Assembly (NCBI GenBank): GCA_037126765.1
Contig: JBBCBC010000002.1
Span: forward strand, 19,809,853-19,873,852
Length of the DNA stretch: 64,000 bases
From: Stenogyne calaminthoides
Taxonomy: Eukaryota > Streptophyta > Magnoliopsida > Lamiales > Lamiaceae
Direction of reading: 5' to 3'
Part shown: positions 57,418 to 64,000 of the stretch, piece by piece
Layout of the letters: every line of letters starts with the position of its first letter
How positions within the stretch are numbered: the stretch's first letter is position 1
Program-made: the position numbers and the translations under genes
Notes under the pieces: generated by a model
The model's database searches: none
Told to the model about the DNA's origin: nothing
Seen by the model: the letters and a program-made list of their open reading frames with translations, nothing else

Positions 57418-57680
57418 GTTAGTAAACCATGAGGTAGTCTAAAGCTCTCAGAGAAGAAGTTTAGTAAACTATCTTGATAGTCGAAGGCTTGTGTGTGTTT
57501 TTGAGTAAGTAAACCACAGAGGTAGTCGAAAGCTCAAAATAGAAAGGTTAGTAAACCAGAGGTAGTCGAAAAACCTTAGGAAGTATAAAGGTTAGTAAAC
57601 TACAGAGGTAAATGTAAAACCTTAGGGAAGTAGAAAGGTTAGTAAACTACAGAGGTAGTCGAAAACCTTAGGAGGTGATT
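57418..57680. repeat. About 44-bp tandem repeats in the LTR
   Basis: At least five units, starting at about 57,418, 57,505, 57,547, 57,591 and 57,638, with the core GTTAGTAAACYACAGAGGTA and then GTCGAAAACCTTAGG. One more diverged copy near 57,462 is possible. Confidence 0.85.
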
Positions 57681-58183
57681 AAGAATTTCTCCAAGAGTCG
57701 AGAGAGGACGAGGAGCTTGAGTCTCTCGCACACTATAACTTGTCAAGTTTGCTTTCATCGCATTGATTAATCGCTGCATACCTTTAAACCGAAAAGCATA
57801 TTTTCACCGATATTCAAATGAATCAATCCACCGGGTTAAATCGAATCAATCACAAATTTCAATCACTATTCCATTAAAAGGAAGGTTTTCAAAGAAAGCT
57901 TAAAACGAGTATAAACTTAGGGCCAACTATTTCGCACATCCGAGTAGCTATTCAAGCAACTCAAAGATCTCCGAAAGTACTCAAAGCTCATTTGGGATTA
58001 TCCGAGGTTTCGGAAAAAATTTCCAGATTACCGCCTCGTAGACTTTGACTCAGTATGCATTTGTGCTTCTCAGACAAAATCATCGACAACTCCGACCCAT
58101 CCGACCTCGCAAATAAAAAGTTTTAAAATCACCAACACGTATTCCCCCATACACGCAAAGACTCGCCAAGACCGACCAACAAG

Positions 58184-58195
58184 TGGGTATCGAGC
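58184..58195 (+). other. Primer-binding site, altered
   Basis: TGGGTATCGAGC, followed by AAAGG, corresponds to the initiator-Met site TGGTATCAGAGC with an extra G and CAG changed to CG. Confidence 0.6.
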
Positions 58196-58299
58196 AAAGG
58201 GTTCAACTTGACCACCAGCTTTGTTGACCATAGTCTTATTTGCTAAAAGATTCTTGTGGTGTATCTGAACAGATCTTATTTGCTGAAATCTTAAGAGAC

Positions 58300-59430
58300 T
58301 CAGACATAATGCCTTCTAAGAAACTTCCCATTTTCTCAGTAGAGAGCTATGATTTAGGAGATTAAGAATGCAGCTCACCAGTATTCTAAGCATAAACGTA
58401 TGTGGAGAGTGGTTTCTAAGACCATTCAAATTCACCGCTAGAATCCCAGAGTTATCGATGATGAGATAAATGATTCCAGGATCGAATTTCCAAAGTCGAT
58501 GATCAACTTACTCCCCATCGAGGGTTAGTCAATCTTGACTACATCATTTAAGATACATTATATAAAGACTATTGATGATGGTGTTATGAGGAAGATCTCT
58601 CATTGTGAGAATGCAAAAGAAATATGGGATACACTTGCTGAGATTGCTAAGAAAGAAAAGGAGTCCGAAGAAAGTTCCAGCTCCTCAGATAAGATGTGCT
58701 CAGAAAGTGACAAAGGATGACATCCGCCCTCATGGTTGTAGGAGAGGTAAGTTCTTCTATCTCCTCGCTGTTGCTCCTACACAAGCACATGAGTTGTCAA
58801 GTTCTACCGTAAAATAAATAATTTGACCGATGGATTCTTTTTAGAGTCTTATGAAGGACTATGCTGTTTTACAAGAACTACTGAATGAAACTCAAGAGCA
58901 GAACAAAGAACTGATTGCTGAAAATCTTAAGTGGAAAAACTCTAGTAATGATGAGATCACTTCAAAGCCTCAGGCTAAGAATGCAAACCTGAAAAGATCT
59001 GCACTGAACCAGCAGAGGAATTTTCAGAAGAGAAACACTCAGCAGAGACATTCTCAACTGAAAAGACCAAGTCCTCAGATTACTGAAAGACCCCAATTTC
59101 AGTACAGGCAACCTAAGCCCCACTTGCCTAAGGGTAAAGGTTACCTGAACCCAAGTCAACAGAGACTCAGACCAGCTGCACAAAAGCCAAAGCAATGGAA
59201 CAAAAGTCATGTACCCAAGAAAAATTCTAAGGCTCATGTTCATGCTAAGGCTAGCACTCATACACAGGATACTGCTAAGGCACCTAGAGTGGTGAATGTG
59301 TAAGTAGATGTTTATGGAAGACAGATCAGCCACTCTAAAGTAATTAGAGTTGTCAGGCAGATTTGGATTCCAAAAGGTACAACTAACCTGGTAGGACCCT
59401 ATACCAAATGGGTACCAAAGATCTAATATG
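58300..59430 (+). pseudogene. Sirevirus-like gag
   Basis: Capsid motifs in broken frames: KLPIFSVESYDL (58,321-58,357), HKRMWRVVS (58,390-58,415), FKIHYIKTIDDGVMRKISHC then ENAKEIWDTLAEIAKK (58,535-58,660). A deletion follows. A 150-codon frame (58,851-59,303) begins NETQEQNKELIAEN and ends in a glutamine- and lysine-rich tail, as in Sirevirus gag. It finishes KWVPKI near 59,425, the usual end before protease. Gag forms the particle; zinc knuckles are not visible. Confidence 0.75.
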
Positions 59431-59530
59431 TTTTTCAGGTAAACAGAAAAGGGCACTGAGCTGAATAAAGATATCATAGCCCTGATAAAAGAAGATCTGA
59501 GATGTCATTGTTGGAAGATGAATTTCCTTT

Positions 59531-59713
59531 TTGAACTTCAGGAGAAACAAGCTAAGGAAGAGATATTCATCTGAGATCAAGTTGAAGAAGGACATCAGGA
59601 TGGAGAAGATTCATACTGATGAGCAGAGAGTTGATATCTTGACTAAACCTTTGGCTGAATCAAGATTTCAGGAACTATCAGTTGAATTAGGGATGTTGGA
59701 TCCATGTGTATAG
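59531..59713 (+). pseudogene. pol C-terminal fragment (end of RNase H)
   Basis: The frame ends KMEKIHTDEQRVDILTKPLA-type sequence then ESRFQELSVELGMLDP and a stop, which is the standard C-terminus of copia pol. Everything between the end of gag (about 59,425) and this fragment, about 3.5 kb in complete relatives, is missing. Confidence 0.85.
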
Positions 59714-59714
59714 A

Positions 59715-60125
59715 GTAAATCTGAAAAATTGAAGGTTTTCAGATGCATGAAGTTTTCTTAGGATTCTACTGAGAAACTCAGGATAAAATTGGAAATACTG
59801 AACTGAGTCTTGAGAAACTCAGGTGTACTGAAGGTCAGTACTCAGTATCATACTGAACCCGTTCAGTATTTAGTATCATACTGACATTTTATCAAGGTCA
59901 AAACTCAGTAAGACTGATAGAGGAAAATTAGTCTGAAGAAGTAATGACTCATGCAACTCATTTATTGCTTAAGTGAATCTCAGTAATCATTAGCAATAAA
60001 CAGCATAACACCTGAAGAGAATGTTTTGGGCGGGATCTTTGAAATGCCGAAGAAGGTCAACAATCATTAATTGCTCTGTTCAATTAATCACCAATAAGGT
60101 TAAAATGGCGGCGTATTTTTTGTGA
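59715..60125. other. Spacer with ACTGA/TCAGT repeats
   Basis: Many short inverted and direct copies of ACTGA and TCAGT between 59,770 and 59,990. No gene is seen. Confidence 0.45.
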
Positions 60126-60350
60126 AATCGTCCTTTCATATACCCGATTAGTCTGTGATCAATCTCAACCGTTGATTTTCATCAATCGATACGATTTCCC
60201 ACGAATCGATCTATATATCCATTTGATAAGCCATTCAAGCCCCATTTCATAAAACCTTCGTCTCCAAAAATTCTCTGCAAACTCAAAACCCATCTTTGCC
60301 CAGAGAAAACCTTCGTCATTTTCAAACCCTACACCTCAAAATTCCTCAAG
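60126..60350 (+). promoter_or_regulatory. Promoter-like leader of the extra ORF
   Basis: CAACCGTTGAT (60,167-60,177) and a TATA-like CTATATATCC (60,210-60,219) are followed by a CT-rich, ATG-poor leader with AAACCCTAC before the ATG at 60,351. The spacing (TATA to ATG about 135 bp) suits an independent transcript. Confidence 0.45.
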
Positions 60351-61145
60351 ATGACTTTCTCCATTTATGATAAACTGGCTATTTCCATCAAGCCATGGTA
60401 CGGGTATGTGGTGTCGCTCGAGAGTTCATCCAATGCTACCCACGAAGAAGAGGCTCTACATATGATCCAAATCGGGAAACTCACAAATCTCATCGCAAGC
60501 CAACCGGAAGCCGAATACTCTAAGGAGGTAATAGAGTTCATTTCGAATCTGAGATTAGATGATGAGGATGGTATCGAGTCCCAGATTACTGTTTCCCATC
60601 TAGAACATAGCTCTAAATACATTGATTTTGTACGGGAGGTGTATATAATCCCTAAAAATTTAAATGATGTATTTGAGTTGTGTGATAGAGGAGAGGATCC
60701 CACGACGTATATGTTAGGTCGGGAGCAGGAATACCTTGATAGGATAACAGAGCATCCTATTAAGTTCGAGGCTACATTAAATAAATAGCATTTGAAGCCG
60801 AAGTACGGAGTTTTGCTTGATATAGTTAGCAAATGTATAATGAGCAGATCTGGAAGTTTTGAGCAGATAAGCACTCCCAAGCTTAGATTGATGGCTGCTA
60901 TCGAGGATTCACCCACCACAGAGTTCAATTGGTTGAAGTATTTGATTAGAGTGGTGAGTGACCAGGCCAAGCAGATCAAGAAGGAGGATGGATCGATCTC
61001 AATTAAAGGCAAAATTCTCCATGCAACCAAAATAACGTTCATTTTGGAGATGTGCCGTGAAGAGGAGGACATTTTTGTGCCAACTCCTCACCATTCACAA
61101 AGTCTAAGGTCATGTTCAAGCCTACTACTACTAGAAAGACTTTGA
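60351..61145 (+). pseudogene. Extra ORF of the Sirevirus-like element, N-terminal part
   Basis: One frame of 265 codons from ATG 60,351, interrupted by a single TAG at 60,786-60,788. The first half (145 codons) starts MTFSIYDKLAISIKPWYGYV. After the stop it reads HLKPKYGVLLDIVSKCIMSR and SFEQISTPKLRLMAAI, then FNWLKYLIRVVSDQAKQIKK. This pattern resembles the plant transposon-associated proteins found 3' of pol in some retroelements, such as Sirevirus ORF3 and Athila-type ORFs. No signal peptide or membrane segment is seen, so an envelope role is not supported. Confidence 0.6.
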
Positions 61146-63850
61146 AAGGGAAGAAAGAGAAGAAAGTGGAATCACCTGCTGCTGCTGAAGAAGCCCATCA
61201 AGCCAGGGGTATGGCTTTGATGGAGGTGAAGAGGGAAAAGGGAGAAGCCATGAGGAAGAAAACCCTTGCTCCCAAGCGTAGAAGGATGCTGATTTCCACT
61301 GAGGAGGAGGTGAGTGAGCCTGAGGAGGTGCAACCTGAGGGCCAAAAAGCTCAAAATCGCTTTTTACAAGTATCGCACACAGTTGTATCCACGACAGAGA
61401 AATCGAGGAGCAAGTCTTCTCGAGGTTCTTGAGACGTCACCGAGCTCGGGGAGCAAATTTTCTCAAGAAATTTTCAAAGGACCTCGCACTTTAACAAACT
61501 CAGATTCCTACCGGCGGAAGTGCTCGCCAATCCTCGAGCAAGCTCAGATTCAAACCGGCGAGTTGCCGCCTAATCCTCGATTTAGACGAGCCTCGTGAGT
61601 TGTTGAACCTTGATGAGCTCCTGAGTGATCCATTCCTTGATGGCTCAAGAACTTCCCATCAACCCGAGAGCCCGGTCAAGAAGCGGCGGCCGAAAGAGAC
61701 CGAGTGGCGGTTAGGGGGAACGGCTTCATACTAGACCTGCACTCGAAGCTAAGCACATATCCCGACCTCCGTGATCTCTTCTTCTTCAGATTGAGGACAA
61801 CAAATTACATTCTCAACCGACTTCACCAAATGCTCAACATTGCTTCATTCAGAGGTGAAGACTGGTGGAATAAGGAGACAACAGTTTTAACTGAGTTCTC
61901 CGGGTTCAGAAAAATCAAGCTCAAGATGAAAGTGTCAGATTTTGATGAGCTGGTCAGGAAGAAGCTTGCTGAGAGGAAAGAAGCTGATGTTGATGCCCCG
62001 AGCTCCAAAGATAAAAACCAAGATGGGGACCAATAAAGGAATGATGAGAGTCAATCTCAGATGGAGAAGGACAATACTGATGATGGAGAGCCTGCTGTCA
62101 CACATCCTCAGACTGAAGTTAGTACTCTTCAGGTAACTTTTGACACTACTAAAAATTATGCCAAGATTACTGAAGTTTCTATCTTTAATTCAAATGTCTC
62201 GATATGCAGATCGAGGCTCGTGGACACCTAAGCTCAAAAGGACACCCAAGCTCGTGGGAAACCCAAGCTCAGCCGACATCGAGGCTCAGCCGAGACCGAA
62301 GCCCGCCAGAGACGGAGACTCAGGCAGAGCAACCGGCTCAGGAAAAGTAGCAAATCTCATATGCTCCAGAGATTGATCTCACTCCCATTGTGGAGAAGCT
62401 GGACAAGGTTGTGCCAATCATGGACAAAGTAGCTCAGATTGAAGAGGTATCGCCAACTGCACCTTAAGATGGAAAGTCCGAAATTCTACTTCAGACTGAT
62501 GCAACTTCGCATCACTCGATCAAAAGATGACCCGCCATGGAAGGAAAGATGGAAGGAAAGATGGATGGAGTCAAAGCTGAATTGAGTGCAGAGCTGAAGC
62601 AGTTGTATCAGGAAAGGACTGAATTTCTAGAGGTTAAATTGGTGAAGAATGATATGCTTATCAAAAATACTGCTGAGGAAATGAGCTCCATGCTCATGAC
62701 CAAGATGACAGATATGTTCAAAGAAGCTCTCTCCAACCAGTTTGCCCAAATGTCTGAAGAGTTCTCAATGGCGAAGAACCACCTGAGGAGGCTAGAAGAA
62801 GAGCAAGATCACTGGCCGAGAAGCGGCGTCGTCGCAAGGAACAATATCATATGGACACTGCACTATCCAAACTTCTGCCAAGGTATGGTGCCAAGAAGGG
62901 GGAAAGACCCGGAGCTGATCTGAGAATATTATTGGCACACACCTTGGAAAGAAAGGTAGACAAAGAAGCTGAAAAGAAGAATATTGTTGAAGCCTTGCAA
63001 GAAGTTGAAGCCTCTGAGAAGCTTAAATTCAAGAAGGTGGAGAAGCCTGTCTACACTCATGTTTCTGAGGAAACCATGCAAGAAGTAGCTGATGAGAAGC
63101 CGAAAAGAAGAAGGGTTGAACAAGCTTTAGCGGGTACGAATCGCCCATCAAAAGGAAGGTTGTGGCGTTTTTTGAGCCCGAAGGAAAAAGAGCTAAGGCT
63201 TCTAAGTCAACTCAGAGGAAGCTGATAATGGATATTGATGAGTCTGAAGAGGAGCCTCAGAAGGAAGTCTTCAATACCAAAAGAGCTCTGAGATCACTTC
63301 AGTCGAAAGAAGCCAAGAAAATCGCTACTTCGGGAGCCTTTTAATAAGGAAAAGAAGGAAGAAGAGCAGAGGCGAAGAAGTGGTTTCAAGAAGTTCGCGA
63401 AAGCAAGAGGAGAGGGATCAAGAAAGACGTAAGGGCCGCACATTGATAAGTGGATGCCAATCCAGCCTAATGATGCTTGGGAAGAGATTAAAAGAACCTT
63501 CCGGGTTTTACTACGGCGTCCGAGAGAATGGAGAGGGAGATCTCGATTCTAATGAGGCTTTCATCGACTATCTCACGACCTTATATCCGGGCACTTACAA
63601 AGTCGATCAATCTTTATGATGAAGGAAAAGTTCGATAATCGCCTCGTCCATACACTTACCCTGCTCCTAGGCTGGAGAATGGCTTGGTGAATGAAACAGT
63701 CATTTCTCAGGAAATTGCTCAATATGCCATCCAGTTAGGACTGACAGGTAATAATCCTGATATCATCAAGGAGAGAGATGCACTGAAGAAGAGGTATTAT
63801 GGGATGTTTAACCTTGAAGTGCCTGTGGATGAGGTAGAAGAGAACTGAAG
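61112..63850 (+). pseudogene. Extra ORF, central and C-terminal parts
   Basis: Frames continue in pieces: a lysine-rich acidic/basic segment with PKRRRM (61,112-61,432), LHQMLNIASFRGEDWWNKET (61,820-61,880) and KLKMKVSDFDELVRKKLAER (61,918-61,977), a coiled-coil-like stretch (62,537-62,800, KAELSAELKQLYQERTEF and heptads after it), a basic KPKRRRVEQAL (63,100-63,130), and a C-terminus QYAIQLGLTGNNPD to VPVDEVEEN with TGA at 63,846-63,848. The total span with the N-terminus is about 3.5 kb. The basic motifs could be nuclear signals. The product is unrecognised. Confidence 0.5.
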
Positions 63851-64000
63851 AGCCAGAGCTTAAGATCAAAAGAAGACTGAAGATCAAAGACTGAAGACTC
63901 TTGTAATTCTTTATGTTTTTTGTCTTTACTTTTTGATAAGTTCATTGTAAGTTGTAACATTCTATCATACATCAATGAAACTTTATCTTTTATGCTCAAA
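63851..64000 (+). other. 3' untranslated stretch after the extra ORF
   Basis: An AT-rich sequence with CAATGAAACTTT near 63,972, of the type near plant poly(A) sites. It is followed by the window edge, and the PPT and 3' LTR are not reached. Confidence 0.3.

Larger units (their letters stand above)
56225..58181 (+). repeat. Sirevirus-like 5' LTR
   Basis: About 1,957 bp, ending CCAACA two bases before the PBS. The start at TGTTCAGATAATC is inferred from the TG...CA rule and could be elsewhere, since no partner LTR is visible. It contains two tandem-repeat blocks. Confidence 0.5.
56225..64000 (+). mobile_element. Sirevirus-like copia derivative lacking most of pol, partial
   Basis: Order: LTR (56,225-58,181), PBS, gag (58,300-59,430), last piece of RNase H (59,531-59,713), promoter-like leader, and a long extra ORF region (60,351-63,848). 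Gag and RNase H motifs and the extra ORF after pol resemble the Sirevirus (SIRE/Maximus) group. Protease, integrase and RT are missing, so it is a non-autonomous deletion derivative. The 3' LTR is outside the window. Confidence 0.72.

Noticed and set aside
60365..61072. 235-codon minus-strand ORF opposite the extra ORF
   Set aside because: It is a shadow. The plus strand has the better start context, a leader and motif continuity beyond the ORF limits.
60351..63850. Envelope protein for the Sirevirus-like element
   Set aside because: Position after pol fits, but no signal peptide, transmembrane helix or fusion-peptide-like segment is visible. The sequence is charged and coiled-coil rich.

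Overview
This window is intergenic, repeat-dominated chromosomal DNA from a flowering plant. It is built almost entirely of nested transposable elements: LTR retrotransposons of the Ty1/copia and Ty3/gypsy types, a Helitron-like element and a CACTA-type DNA transposon remnant. Almost every coding region is broken by stops or frameshifts. I see no intact host protein gene, no tRNA or rRNA gene, no CRISPR array and nothing prokaryotic. I did not find a credible, previously undescribed system. The noteworthy signals are in how the elements are arranged.

Layout. (1) Positions 1-27,772 hold a minus-strand Ty3/gypsy element whose far end lies left of the window. It is split by a plus-strand copia array at 2,162-25,753, flanked by the 5-bp duplication ATTAA. 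The array is LTR-internal-LTR-internal-LTR-internal-LTR: four LTRs of about 1.84 kb and three internal regions of about 5.4 kb, with a period of about 7.25 kb. (2) Positions 27,773-28,095 are a short unique stretch resembling a plant promoter and leader. (3) Positions 28,096-44,332 fit a non-autonomous Helitron (5' TC, 3' hairpin plus CTAG, A/T target). It is interrupted by a minus-strand Tat-lineage Ty3/gypsy element at 29,703-41,965 (TSD GCATG). That element carries two RNase H domains, a 7-unit tandem repeat and an antisense extra ORF, and a solo LTR (36,332-38,043, TSD GATCG) sits inside its reverse transcriptase. (4) Positions 44,333-45,840 are AT-rich with no gene seen. (5) Positions 45,841-47,157 are an inverted LTR fragment of the array's copia family. 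It is followed by a separate internally deleted member of that family at 47,366-53,908. (6) Positions 53,909-56,224 are a decayed CACTA TNP2-type transposase region. (7) Positions 56,225-64,000 are a Sirevirus-like copia element: LTR, PBS, gag, almost complete loss of pol, the last piece of RNase H, then a long extra ORF region with its own promoter-like leader. It runs off the right edge.

How the parts relate. The relative order of insertion can be read from the nesting. The three array units share the same inactivating changes (RT YVDD to YVDN, a TAA in integrase, a frame-breaking 26-bp repeat expansion). They therefore look like post-insertion amplification of one dead element rather than three insertions. 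A caution for every frameshift reported here: differences between repeat copies fall mainly at CTG and CAG trinucleotides and homopolymers, and the same odd primer-binding-site changes occur in unrelated elements. That pattern suggests residual long-read base-calling error at CHG-methylated cytosines, so some coding regions may be less broken in the real genome than in this sequence.
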